The position numbers were made by a program, and so were the translations under genes. This document shows positions 35,039 to 44,154 of a stretch of 64,000 nt of DNA, piece by piece. This DNA comes from Microbacterium sp. LWH3-1.2 (GTDB lineage: Bacteria > Actinomycetota > Actinomycetes > Actinomycetales > Microbacteriaceae), in NCBI RefSeq assembly GCF_040675855.1, contig NZ_JBEGIK010000001.1:1116001-1180000 (forward strand), given 5' to 3'. The notes under the pieces were generated by a model. It worked only from the letters and a program-made list of their open reading frames with translations. It had not been told where the DNA came from and ran no database searches. Numbering within the stretch: position 1 is the stretch's first letter; every line of letters begins with the position of its first letter.

Positions 35039-36178
35039 GTGACAGCGTCCGATCACCTGCGAGCGGTGTGGGTGAGCGGCGCGTTCGGGTTCGGGGACGA
35101 TCTGGCCTACTTCCGCGAGGTCCTCGGGCAGTTCGCCGCGAGGTTTCCGGGTGCCGCCGTTCTCGTGAGGGAGGACTATCCCGTCGACCGGTACCCTGAG
35201 CTTCCGCTCGCCCCCGACCTGCGCTTCTGGATGCGGCGACGAGACCGGCTGGTGGGAGAGTTCACTTACACGGGAAACCTCCGGGTCCCGACGCCGGGCA
35301 CGGCGTGGCGGATGCTGAGGCGTCCGACCGATGTCGTCGTCATCGTCGAGTTCACCCCCACGGCGCTTGTCTCGGCGACCGTGGCGCACCTACGACGACG
35401 TCGAGTCGTCCAGCTGATCGAATCCGACCCCTCGTTCCGCGGCGGTCGTGACGGCAGACTCGCGACGGCCGTGAAGAGGGCGTTTGCGCGTCGGTCCCAC
35501 ATCGTGCTGGTGAGCAACGACCGGACGGCACAGTACGCGCGGGCGCGACTCGGCATCCGTGCAGAGCGGCTGCGCGTCGGGCCGTACCTGACATCTCAGC
35601 CGGGCGAGGCCTCAGCCGGTTCGGACGACGGCGGCCCCGTGCGGTTTCTCTTCCTGAACAGCCTTCAGCGCCGGAAAGGGCTCCACCTCCTCCTCGCCGC
35701 CCTGGCTGTGCTTCCCGACCACGCACGCGACTGGACGCTGGATGTCGTCGGAGACGGGCCGGAGCGCGCGGTGCTTCAGCAGCAGGTCGTCGAGCTCGGG
35801 CTCGGCGAGCGGGTCCGTTTCCACGGCGGGAGGTCGCACGACGAGGTGGCCGCCGACTACGCGCGCGCGCATGTCGTGGTCTGCCCGACGCAAGGCGACT
35901 ATCGCTCGCTGGCGGGCTTCGAGGCGGTGAATTCCCGGCGTCCCGTCGTCTTGTCCACGCGCGACGGTGCCGCCGAGGAGATCGTCGATTCGGGCGCTGC
36001 CGCGGTCGCCGTCGACCCTGTCGAGACCCGAGCGCTGGCGGCGGTTCTCGCGAGCTTCCTCCGCGACGACGCGCATCTCGCGAGGCAACTGGCGATGGCG
36101 TCCGCACCGCCGGACCGGTTCGGCGTCGAGGCCGTCGGCGCCAACCTGGAGGCCGCGATCCGAGCGGCGGCGAAATGA
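35039..36178 (+). CDS. GT4-family glycosyltransferase
   Basis: 379 aa, GT-B fold. The N-terminal half includes VVVIVEFTPTALVSATVAHLRRRRVVQLIESDPSF. The C-terminal half has the donor-site motifs VRFLFLNSLQRRKGL, VVGDGPERAVLQQQV and the acidic SLAGFEAVNSRRPVVLSTRDGAAEEIV. I chose GTG 35039 because GAGGGAGGG lies 6-14 bases upstream. Its stop overlaps the flippase start (ATGA), so transfer and export genes are coupled. Confidence 0.9.
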   Translation: MTASDHLRAVWVSGAFGFGDDLAYFREVLGQFAARFPGAAVLVREDYPVDRYPELPLAPDLRFWMRRRDRLVGEFTYTGNLRVPTPGTAWRMLRRPTDVVVIVEFTPTALVSATVAHLRRRRVVQLIESDPSFRGGRDGRLATAVKRAFARRSHIVLVSNDRTAQYARARLGIRAERLRVGPYLTSQPGEASAGSDDGGPVRFLFLNSLQRRKGLHLLLAALAVLPDHARDWTLDVVGDGPERAVLQQQVVELGLGERVRFHGGRSHDEVAADYARAHVVVCPTQGDYRSLAGFEAVNSRRPVVLSTRDGAAEEIVDSGAAAVAVDPVETRALAAVLASFLRDDAHLARQLAMASAPPDRFGVEAVGANLEAAIRAAAK

Positions 36179-37377
36179 GCCGGCGTCGTCTGCGGCTTCC
36201 CCGCCCGCTGACGATCGCGCAGATCCTCTCCAGCGCTGCGGGGGCGGTGCCCATGCTGATCGCCGCGGTCCGGATGGATCCTCCGGCCTTCACGTCGTTC
36301 TCGATCATCACGCTGGCCGGCGTGCTCGCGGTCGGAGCATCCCGGGCCGCCCTCTACCAGCCCGCACTGATCTTCCAGCGAACGGACTCCGCGTCGCTGG
36401 TGCCGGCGCGATACATGTTGGTCGTCTCGTCGCTGTCCGCCCTCGCGGTGGCCGCGATCGCGATCAGTTCGACCGGGGCCGCTCCCACCGAGGCGGGGCT
36501 CATCGGCATCGCCGGTGCCGTTCCGGTGTTCTACGACTGGGTGCGCTACCGTGCCATCGGCTCGGGCCGGCGCTGGGCCGTCGCCGCGGGCGACGGCATC
36601 CGGTTGACGCTCGTCTCGGCGACGGCGCTGCCCCTTCTCGCCGCCACGCCGCTGTCGTTCATGCTCGTCATCGGCGTCTCGTGCGCGATCGCGGCTGCTG
36701 TGGTCCTTCCGCAGGTTCCGTTGCGCGTCGGCACGTATCCGTACCGCCGTTACCGCTCGTCGGCAGCATGGCAGACGCTCGACTTCGTCGTCGGCCAGTT
36801 CATCGTCTCCCTGCCGCTCTTCGTGCTCGCCGGCTCCGGCGCGAACGATCTGATCGGGGGAGTGCGGCTTGCACAGACCCTTCTCGGACCTCTGAATCTG
36901 GCCTTCGCGGCGACGACGACGAACATCATCGCCGACGGGGCCACGCACGTCGACTATCGGCAGGCGTCGGCGGTCATCGCTCGCGGCTGGCGCGCCAGCA
37001 TCCGGCTCGGTCTCCTGGCGACCGCCGTCGTCGCGATCCTCACCGGCGTCATCTGGTCCACGGGGTGGGCGCCGGCCGGCGTCGAGCGCGCTGACCTTCT
37101 CCTCGGCATGGTGCTGGTCGGGGCGTCGACCATCCTGACCGGCTGGTCGGGCATCCACGGCATCGTGCTCCGAGTGCTCGATCATCAGTCCGCGGTCACT
37201 GTGGTCCGCATCGTCATCGCATCGGTCACGACGGCGGGGTTCCTCATCGGCTACGCCCTCGGCGGTGACGAGTGGAGCCTCATCCTCGGATTCGGCGCGA
37301 ACGCGATCTCCGCTCCGCTCCTGTTCATCCCCGTCGCGCTGTTCCACTACCGACGCGACACGCGTGAGACGCCCTGA
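36175..37377 (+). CDS. Wzx-like polysaccharide flippase (MOP superfamily)
   Basis: 400 aa with about 10-12 hydrophobic helices and little else. Topology and length fit the Wzx/PST group of the MOP superfamily, which moves undecaprenyl-linked repeat units across the membrane. There is no strong sequence motif, so the assignment leans on context: it is coupled to a GT4 gene and near Wzy- and Wzz-like genes. It converges on the CDP-alcohol phosphotransferase gene with only 10 bases between stops. Confidence 0.72.
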   Translation: MSRRRLRLPRPLTIAQILSSAAGAVPMLIAAVRMDPPAFTSFSIITLAGVLAVGASRAALYQPALIFQRTDSASLVPARYMLVVSSLSALAVAAIAISSTGAAPTEAGLIGIAGAVPVFYDWVRYRAIGSGRRWAVAAGDGIRLTLVSATALPLLAATPLSFMLVIGVSCAIAAAVVLPQVPLRVGTYPYRRYRSSAAWQTLDFVVGQFIVSLPLFVLAGSGANDLIGGVRLAQTLLGPLNLAFAATTTNIIADGATHVDYRQASAVIARGWRASIRLGLLATAVVAILTGVIWSTGWAPAGVERADLLLGMVLVGASTILTGWSGIHGIVLRVLDHQSAVTVVRIVIASVTTAGFLIGYALGGDEWSLILGFGANAISAPLLFIPVALFHYRRDTRETP

Positions 37378-37387
37378 TCTCGATCGG

Positions 37388-38104
37388 TCAGCCGCTCCGT
37401 TGCAGGACCCGGAACCATTTGATGAGCAGCGCGATCGTGATGAGGGCGGTCAAGGCCCCCAGCGCGGCGTAGACGGCGAAGAAGATCTGCGATGAGCCCC
37501 ACAGAAGGAAGGCGAGAGCGAGGACGCCATAGTCCGCCGGCAGGAGCCCGAGCGCACGGATCGTCGACGGGGACCGGGGTGGATCGGCCTGATGCGGCCG
37601 AGTGCGGCGGAGCAGCTCGAAGATCGTCATTCCAGAGAACAGCACGACCGCGACGAGCATGTAGGCGAGGGGAAGCAGCAGCCACGCCCCGGCCAAGAGC
37701 CCCTGAGCCGCCGCCGCGATCAGCACCGCGGCGTGGACCGCGACCATCTTTCCCGCATCCACGACGTGGTCGAGCCACTCTCCGGCGAGGCTGCCGCGTC
37801 CGGTCAGTCGCGCGACCTGACCGTCCGCGGAGTCCAGGGCGAACCCGAGCGCCAGGAGGATCGCGACGGCCAGACCGGTGACCCAGCCGGCTGGGCTGAG
37901 GACGAGCACGATCAAGCCCAGTGCGGTGCAGAGCGCGGAGACGGCGGTCACGCCGTTCGGCGATACCCCGGCGGAGGCGGCTGCCGCCGCGAAGACGCGA
38001 CCGACGGGACGGTTGATGTACCGCGAATACAGCGAGACGCCCGCTCGAGTCTTCTGGGAGCTCGACAAGGAACCCAGGGCTTCGCGAAAGGTCAGGCCGG
38101 ACAT
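37388..38104 (-). CDS. CDP-alcohol phosphatidyltransferase family protein
   Basis: 238 aa membrane enzyme with about six helices. The full family signature DG-x2-AR-x8-G-x3-D-x3-D is present as DSADGQVARLTGRG, followed by GEWLDHVVD. It transfers a phospho-alcohol from a CDP-alcohol to an acceptor. With the TagD-like cytidylyltransferase in the same locus it could form a glycerol- or polyol-phosphate transfer pathway onto lipid or glycan; a phospholipid or phosphoinositol role is the alternative. GGGGGG precedes the ATG. Confidence 0.9.
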   Translation of the reverse strand: MSGLTFREALGSLSSSQKTRAGVSLYSRYINRPVGRVFAAAAASAGVSPNGVTAVSALCTALGLIVLVLSPAGWVTGLAVAILLALGFALDSADGQVARLTGRGSLAGEWLDHVVDAGKMVAVHAAVLIAAAAQGLLAGAWLLLPLAYMLVAVVLFSGMTIFELLRRTRPHQADPPRSPSTIRALGLLPADYGVLALAFLLWGSSQIFFAVYAALGALTALITIALLIKWFRVLQRSG

Positions 38105-38334
38105 GTCCCCCCATGCCTCCGCACCTCGTGGTGCGAGTGTTGGAATCCACCCTGGCGTCTGGCGCCCTGTCGTGTAAACTCCGCGTCAAGCGTACTGGCA
38201 AGTTGCACCCGACGACGATGATGCCGAAGCGCAGCGACAGCACGTGTGCCCGCGGACGGGGAGCCTGTGGGCGACCGGTGATCCACGGGGGAAGTGCGAC
38301 GACCGGTCTCGAATATCTGGGAACGGGGTTTCAC
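38105..38334. promoter_or_regulatory. Divergent control region before the first giant surface protein gene
   Basis: 230 bases. CGCACC-TCGT-GGTGCG (38120-38135) is a perfect hairpin in the leader of the phosphotransferase. TAAACT (38175-38180) is a plausible + strand -10 box, leaving a leader of about 150 bases before the GTG at 38335. Confidence 0.4.
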
Positions 38335-41300
38335 GTGCGTACTCGCATTTTCGCGAGCGTCGCCGCTGTTGCGGCGCTCGCCATCGGACTGATCGCTCTA
38401 CCACCGGCGGAAGAGGCGAAAGCACTCTCACCTGATCTGCCGTTCAGCGCCGATGCGCTGCCCACGTGGCAGACCAACGGCGTGGTCTGGCAGGTGGCCA
38501 TCTCCCGCGGCAGGGCAGTCGTCGGCGGAACCTTCAGCCAGATCCGGCCTGGCGCAGGGCAGTCGGGGACTGCGCGAAACCTGACGAGTCTCGCCATTCT
38601 CAACGCCGCGACGGGCGAGCCGGACGCGTGTCAGCTGCCCGTCGCGTTCAGCGGCGGCACGGCAGCGGTATACGCCGTGAAAGCCGCACCCGACGGCAAT
38701 ACGGTCTTCGTCGGCGGCCAGTTCACGAGCATCGGCGGCGTGGCGGTGAGCCGGCTCGCCGAGATCAATGTCGCGACCTGCACTGTCACGCCGTTCCGTG
38801 TGACAGGCATCTCGAACTACGTGCTCGAGATCGAGCCCTCCAACGACTTCGTCTACTTCGGCGGCGTGTTCCAGACGGTCGCCGGACAGACCAGGCGCAG
38901 CTTCGCGAAGGTGAACCGCGCAGGCGCACTGCAGACCGCATTCGTCGCCAATGCGTCCGGGGCGACAGAGGAGCTCTACAGCACCACCGTCGTACCCGGC
39001 AAGAACGCCCGTGGCGATGCGCTCCAGCTGTCCCCGGACGGCACCCGGCTGGCGATCGGCGGTGACTGGTTCGACATCAACGGATCGGCATCCCACAGCT
39101 TCGCCGTCGTGGATTCGACGACGGGAGCGGTGTTGCGCACCTGGCCTGCCAACACCGTCGGGAACACGTCCCGCACGAAGATGATCAGCTCCGACGGCAC
39201 GCGGTTCTTCGTGGCGCAAGAAGGGTTCGCCGGTTTCGATGGCGCGCTCGCGTACAACTGGTCCGACTACAGCCAGGCATGGCGCGACAACTGCGCCGGT
39301 GCCTTCCAGGCGATCCTGCCCTACCAGGGGCTGCTGTTCGAGGCCCACCACCACCATGACTGCGGAGCGATGGGGATGTTCCCGGACGGGCGGCGCACGT
39401 TCCTGTCCGTGACCCACGCTGCTGATCCCACCCAGCTGCACATCGGCTGGCTTCCCGAGCTGAACGACGGGACGGGCGAAGGCATCGGCCCGCGCTCGAT
39501 CGCGATCGGGCCGGGGACGAACGGCACTGCGTACCTGTGGGTCGGCGGCGAGTTCACTCGCGTCAACGGCGCGAACCAGCAGGGACTCACGCGGTTCAGT
39601 CCCACCGACACGGGCGCACCACCGGTGCCGACAGTCGCGGCGCGCGCCATCACACCGAATGCGATCCAGGTCAACATCCGGGGCGTCTACGATCCGGACG
39701 ACTCCGACATCACGTATGCCGTGTACCGCGGGACCAACACGACGACACCGGTATGGACCGGCGTGGCCCAGTCGAAGCACTGGTACCGCTACCAGGCCAC
39801 ATTCGTCGATACGGACGTCGCACCCGGTACGAGCTACACATATCGCGTGCGGGCGATCGACCGGGCGAACAACCAGAGCGCCTTGACGGGGACGGTGACG
39901 GCCACAGCGTCGTCGACGGGATCGGTCTATGCATCGACCGTCGTCGCGGATCAGCCGCGGCTCTACTACCGCTACGACGACACGACGAACGCGCAGTGGA
40001 TCATCGACAGCGCCGGTCAGACGGTCGTCGGCCTCAACGGTCTGGCGCAGAACGGCGTCGACCGCAATGCGGCCGGTGCGATCCCCAACGACGCAAGTCG
40101 GAGCGCGACCTTCACCGATACGCAGGCGAGTGGCCTGCCGCAGTACATCTGGAATGACGTCATCGCGCCCGGGCCCACCGTGTACTCGGTCGAGACCTGG
40201 TTCCGCACGACCTCCACCACCGGCGGAGCGCTCGCGAACTACGGATCCTCGAACGGGCGTCCTCGCTCCGACAACGGGACGGACCGCACCAGCGGGACCG
40301 TCGACCGCGTCGTGTACATGGAGAACGGGACCGGTTTCCTCCGCTTCGGCGTACGCGCCGGCTTCGGCACGACGACGCTGCGCAGCCTGACCGCGTTCAA
40401 CGACGGGCAGTGGCATCACGTGGTCGGCACGCAGGGTCCCGGCGGCATGCGCCTGTACGTCGACGGGGCGCTGCAGGCGCAGAACGCCACGACCGGCAGC
40501 GGCACGTACACGGGCACGTGGCACGTCGGCGGTGACAGCCTCAACGGCTACCCGACCACGGGAAACAACCTCGTGAACCGTTACTTCGACGGGCAGCTGG
40601 ACGAGACAGCGGTGTACTACCAGGCGCTCTCCCAGCAGCAGGTCCAGAACCACTTCAACGTGGGAACGGGATTCGTCGACACCGTCGTGCCGAGCACGCC
40701 CCAGGGCGTCGGGGCCTCGTTCGACGGTGCCAACGTGGACGTGGCATGGTCCGCGTCGACCGACAACGTCGGCGTGGCTGGGTACCGGGTCTATCGAGGC
40801 ACGACGGCCGGGTTCACTCCCGCCGCCGACACGCTCCGCGGCACGGCAAGCGGGACGACGTTCGAAGACGTGGCGCCGCCTCCGGGCACCTTCTACTACA
40901 AGGTCGTGGCCTTCGACGGCGCGAACAACGCGAGCGCCGCCTCTGCAGCATCCGCTCCCGTCACCGTCGTCGACGGCGTCCCGCCGAGCACGCCGACCGG
41001 CGTGAACGCGGTGGCGGCGGGGCAGGCGGCGGATGTCTCGTGGACCGCCTCGACCGACAACGCAGGGGTGACGGGGTACGCGCTCTACCGAGGCTCGGAC
41101 GCCGGCTTCGTACCGAGTACGGATACCCTCATCCAGGCCGATGTCGTCGGCACCTCGTATCATGACGCGCCGCTCTCCGAGGGGACGTGGTACTACAAGG
41201 TGACCGCCCGCGACGCCGCCGGAAACGTCTCAGGCGCGTCGAGCGCGGCCTCCGTCGTCATCGTCGCCCCCGACAACACCGCTCCGAGCGTGCCCACGGG

Positions 41301-42090
41301 ATTGACGGCGACCGTCGAAGGTGGAAACAACGTCGAGCTGAACTGGAATGCCTCGACCGACAACGTCGGCGTCACCGGTTACATCGTCTATCGGGGCACG
41401 GCGGCCGGGTTCACCGCGAACGACGCTTCTCGTATCGGCAACGCGATGGAGACGACCTTCACCGACAGTGCCCGACCACAGGGAACCTGGTACTACAAGG
41501 TGGCCGCCACCGACGCGTCGTCGAACGTGAGCGCGGCGTCGGCTGCGGCGAACGCAGTGGTGACCAGTCCGCCGGCTCCACCCACGACGCAGACGATCGT
41601 GACGTCCGCCGACTCGATGGCCGCAGCGGTCAACCCGACGTTCGCGTACGGGGCGACGAACCAGCTCTCGTCGCGGTTCAACACCACGATCGAGTCCTTC
41701 CTGCGGTTCGACCTCCCGGCCGCGCCGGCCGGGCAGGTCCTCACGTCGGCGACGATCTCGCTGCGGACGTCGACCGATCCGACCGCCGGATCGACCGACA
41801 TCCATGAGTTCCGGCTGAGCAGCGGCACGTGGCAGGAGGGCACGATCACGTGGAACAACCGCCCGACCACGGTGAGTGCCGCCGTTCTGGGGCAGCTCAC
41901 GGGGGCGACCGCCGTCAATACGCCGTACGCCGCGACGCTGTCGGCGAGCGATCTCGCACCGCTGGCCGGCACGTCGGTCACTCTCCGGTTGTCGAGTGCG
42001 GCGGGCAGTGACAACGTGCGGCTGTGGTCGAGGGAGGCCACGGCAGCGGACTATCGTCCCACCCTCACCCTCGTCTACACGACACCCTGA
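38335..42090 (+). CDS. Giant secreted protein: DUF5122-like propeller, Fn3, LamG, Fn3, DNRLRE
   Basis: 1251 aa. A signal peptide (about residues 1-28) ends near AEEAKA. Residues about 30-430 carry repeats of the type GGxFxxxxGxxxxxxAxxN (VFVGGQFTSIGGVAVSRLAEIN), matching DUF5122/delta-60 beta-propellers, and include a histidine cluster HHHHDC. Then come an Fn3-like module (about 435-525), a LamG/concanavalin-like domain (about 530-780; YSVETWFRTTS, MRLYVDGAL, DGQLDETAVYY), three Fn3 modules with DNVGVxGYxVYRGT (about 785-1080) and a C-terminal DNRLRE domain (about 1085-1250). There is no sortase signal. It is a short paralogue of the protein at 44155-50172. GAACGGGG precedes the GTG start. 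Probable glycan-binding matrix protein. Confidence 0.85.
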   Translation: MRTRIFASVAAVAALAIGLIALPPAEEAKALSPDLPFSADALPTWQTNGVVWQVAISRGRAVVGGTFSQIRPGAGQSGTARNLTSLAILNAATGEPDACQLPVAFSGGTAAVYAVKAAPDGNTVFVGGQFTSIGGVAVSRLAEINVATCTVTPFRVTGISNYVLEIEPSNDFVYFGGVFQTVAGQTRRSFAKVNRAGALQTAFVANASGATEELYSTTVVPGKNARGDALQLSPDGTRLAIGGDWFDINGSASHSFAVVDSTTGAVLRTWPANTVGNTSRTKMISSDGTRFFVAQEGFAGFDGALAYNWSDYSQAWRDNCAGAFQAILPYQGLLFEAHHHHDCGAMGMFPDGRRTFLSVTHAADPTQLHIGWLPELNDGTGEGIGPRSIAIGPGTNGTAYLWVGGEFTRVNGANQQGLTRFSPTDTGAPPVPTVAARAITPNAIQVNIRGVYDPDDSDITYAVYRGTNTTTPVWTGVAQSKHWYRYQATFVDTDVAPGTSYTYRVRAIDRANNQSALTGTVTATASSTGSVYASTVVADQPRLYYRYDDTTNAQWIIDSAGQTVVGLNGLAQNGVDRNAAGAIPNDASRSATFTDTQASGLPQYIWNDVIAPGPTVYSVETWFRTTSTTGGALANYGSSNGRPRSDNGTDRTSGTVDRVVYMENGTGFLRFGVRAGFGTTTLRSLTAFNDGQWHHVVGTQGPGGMRLYVDGALQAQNATTGSGTYTGTWHVGGDSLNGYPTTGNNLVNRYFDGQLDETAVYYQALSQQQVQNHFNVGTGFVDTVVPSTPQGVGASFDGANVDVAWSASTDNVGVAGYRVYRGTTAGFTPAADTLRGTASGTTFEDVAPPPGTFYYKVVAFDGANNASAASAASAPVTVVDGVPPSTPTGVNAVAAGQAADVSWTASTDNAGVTGYALYRGSDAGFVPSTDTLIQADVVGTSYHDAPLSEGTWYYKVTARDAAGNVSGASSAASVVIVAPDNTAPSVPTGLTATVEGGNNVELNWNASTDNVGVTGYIVYRGTAAGFTANDASRIGNAMETTFTDSARPQGTWYYKVAATDASSNVSAASAAANAVVTSPPAPPTTQTIVTSADSMAAAVNPTFAYGATNQLSSRFNTTIESFLRFDLPAAPAGQVLTSATISLRTSTDPTAGSTDIHEFRLSSGTWQEGTITWNNRPTTVSAAVLGQLTGATAVNTPYAATLSASDLAPLAGTSVTLRLSSAAGSDNVRLWSREATAADYRPTLTLVYTTP

Positions 42091-42159
42091 CGCAGTGAAG
42101 GCCCGGTGGGGGGCGAGCGGATCGGTGAGCCGCGAGTCCCGCCGCCGGGCTGGTCCGTC

Positions 42160-42270
42160 CGCCACCGGCAGAGCGCGCTCGCCACCGGGAGGGTGCGCCC
42201 GCCGACCGGCAGGGTGCGCCCGCCGCCGGCAGAGCGCGCTCGCCACCGGGAGGGTGCGCCCGCCGACCGG
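42160..42270. repeat. GC-rich tandem repeats between convergent genes
   Basis: Degenerate units of about 20-21 bases (consensus CGCCACCGGGAGGGTGCGCCC) repeat five to six times. A higher-order copy is exact: 43 bases at 42167-42209 recur at 42228-42270, a period of 61. They lie between the stops of the giant gene and the convergent GT4 gene; the rest of the 195-base gap shows nothing else. Confidence 0.8.
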
Positions 42271-42285
42271 AATGCCGTGGCCCGC

Positions 42286-43653
42286 TCAGGGATGGCGGTG
42301 CCGGCCGGTGAGAGGCCGATCGCCACCACCCGCGCCGGCCGATGCGTGGCGCGCGATGGTGCCCAGTCCCCTGCCCATCGAACCGGCCAGCGCGCTGACC
42401 GGCGCGCGACGGCCGGAGGCGATCGCCCTCGTCAGGCTCCCCTCGAATGCCGTGACCGCTGCCTCGACATCCAGATGACGATCCCGGAACATTCGCGCCG
42501 ACTCGCCGAACATCCGTGCGGCGGCGGGATCCGTCGCCAACCGTTCCGCCGCATCGACCAGCGCACCAGGGTCGCCGGCGGGAACGCAGGGGCCGGCGCC
42601 CGCGGCGGAGATCTCATCGTGCGTGATGCTCGACGAATCGACGGCCCCGATCACCGGAAGCCCGGTCGCGAAGTACGTCGTCAGCTTGCTGGGGACGGCC
42701 ATCTCGGTGAGCCCTGGAAGCTCGTTGACGAGAAGGATGTCGGCGGATGCCAGGGCGCGCTCGAACAGGCCGTCGGGCAGAGGATCGAGGAACTGCAGTC
42801 GCGAGCACGCGCCCATGGCCTCGAGTGCCGGACGCTGGTTCCCATCGCCCAGGAGGACGAATCTCACGCGGGATCCACGGCGCTCGGCCTCGCGCGACGC
42901 CAGGACGACGTTCTCCAGCCCTTGCTTGGCGCCGATGTTCCCGGCGTGCAGGACGACGACGTCGTCTCCCCAGCCGAGCTCTCGGCGCAGCGCGCGGTCG
43001 CGCCCGGCGTCATCGGTCGTCACGTGCGACCAGTTCCGCACGACGTCGACGGGAGTGTCGACGGAGAGCTCCTCCCGGAGAACACGGCGGAACCGGTCGT
43101 GGATCACCACGACACGGTCGGCCGATCTCACCAGTCCGCGCTCCAGCGCCGCGATCGTCTCCGCCCGACGGGACACGGCACCCGTCTCACGGGCGCCGAG
43201 CGTGTAGATGTCCTGGACCCAGACGATCGTCGGGATCCCTGAGAGCGCGGCCCGGGCGGCGGCCAGCCGCGAGGAGATCATCGCCGGGCTGACCAGGACG
43301 ACGGCGTCCGGATGCCGCCAAGGGGAGAGGTCGGCTCTCACGCCGAACGTCACCTCCGACAGCGCTCGATCCACCATGGTGTGGCGGTGTGGCACGTAGT
43401 GGCTCAGACGCGTGACGTCGACGCCTTCCTGCTGCTCCACACGCTTCCAGCCGCCGAAGCCGTCCTGAACCTTCCACCACGGATAATGCGGGTGGGTCGT
43501 GATCACGCCCACGTGCCATCCGCGCCCTGCGAGCGCCTGAGCCATGCCCGCCGTGTACGGCGCGATGCCGGTCGGTTCGGGCGCGTAGTTGATGCCGATG
43601 AACAGCACACGCGGTGCTCGGCGCTGCGTGACACCGGTCGATCGCCCAGCCAT
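42286..43653 (-). CDS. GT4-family glycosyltransferase (WcaI-like)
   Basis: 455 aa. The N-terminus GINYAPEPTGIAPYTAGMAQAL is characteristic of WcaI/GT4 enzymes, followed by THPHYPWWKV. The donor half has VVLHAGNIGAKQGLENVV, LLGDGNQRPAL and the acidic segment PGLTEMAVPSKLTTYFATGLPVIG. About 40 low-complexity residues at the C-terminus are unusual. GGGAGGA precedes the ATG. It lies alone between the two giant-protein genes, on the opposite strand, and probably adds a sugar to the repeat unit. Confidence 0.92.
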   Translation of the reverse strand: MAGRSTGVTQRRAPRVLFIGINYAPEPTGIAPYTAGMAQALAGRGWHVGVITTHPHYPWWKVQDGFGGWKRVEQQEGVDVTRLSHYVPHRHTMVDRALSEVTFGVRADLSPWRHPDAVVLVSPAMISSRLAAARAALSGIPTIVWVQDIYTLGARETGAVSRRAETIAALERGLVRSADRVVVIHDRFRRVLREELSVDTPVDVVRNWSHVTTDDAGRDRALRRELGWGDDVVVLHAGNIGAKQGLENVVLASREAERRGSRVRFVLLGDGNQRPALEAMGACSRLQFLDPLPDGLFERALASADILLVNELPGLTEMAVPSKLTTYFATGLPVIGAVDSSSITHDEISAAGAGPCVPAGDPGALVDAAERLATDPAAARMFGESARMFRDRHLDVEAAVTAFEGSLTRAIASGRRAPVSALAGSMGRGLGTIARHASAGAGGGDRPLTGRHRHP

Positions 43654-44154
43654 CTGTCCTCCCAGACGCGCCCGACCACTTCGTCGCGACGCATCACCCC
43701 GGAGAGCGCTCTGACGCGCCGTCCGTCCTCCCCCCTCGATCTCGGGCGACGTCCGCCGTGGATCTCGGGTACGCCGGCCGTCGGTTTCGGGTACGACGAC
43801 CGTCGACTAGGCCGGTCGACGGTTTCGGGTTCATCGACCGGCAAGCCCCCCACCTGCCGGCAGGGTGCGTGTCTTCGGGCACACCATACATCGCGGCGGC
43901 GTCACGCGGAATACGCCGCCCGGACGTGCGGCGTTCACCTGCCTCACCAGGGATCCTTGACGCCTAGCGCACGCGGGCACCGGTGCACAAATCGTGGGGA
44001 GACAAAGCGCGGACCGCGATGTACAGTGTGCGTAGCATCGTCCCGAATGCCGAGCGCCGCACTCAGGGGAGAGTGTCCGAGCCCGCGACTGGGAACCCGA
44101 CGGTGCTTCTGGGAGGCCCGCGGACCCGATCGTGGGCATTGGGGAGCGTGACCT
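43654..44154. other. 500-base non-coding region before the larger giant gene
   Basis: No supported gene. It holds a degenerate 23-base repeat array (43738-43845), an inverted repeat ACCGTCGAC-7 nt-GTCGACGGT (43799-43823), and TACAGT (44022-44027), a possible -10 box giving a leader of about 125 bases before the GTG at 44155. Confidence 0.5.
43738..43844. repeat. 23-base degenerate tandem repeat
   Basis: Units at 43738, 43761, 43784 and 43822 begin GATCTCGGGCGAC, GATCTCGGGTACG, GTTTCGGGTACGA and GTTTCGGGTTCAT and end in variants of CCGTCG. The core GGTTTCGGGTAC also occurs near 53668, upstream of the initiating sugar transferase gene. Confidence 0.65.
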
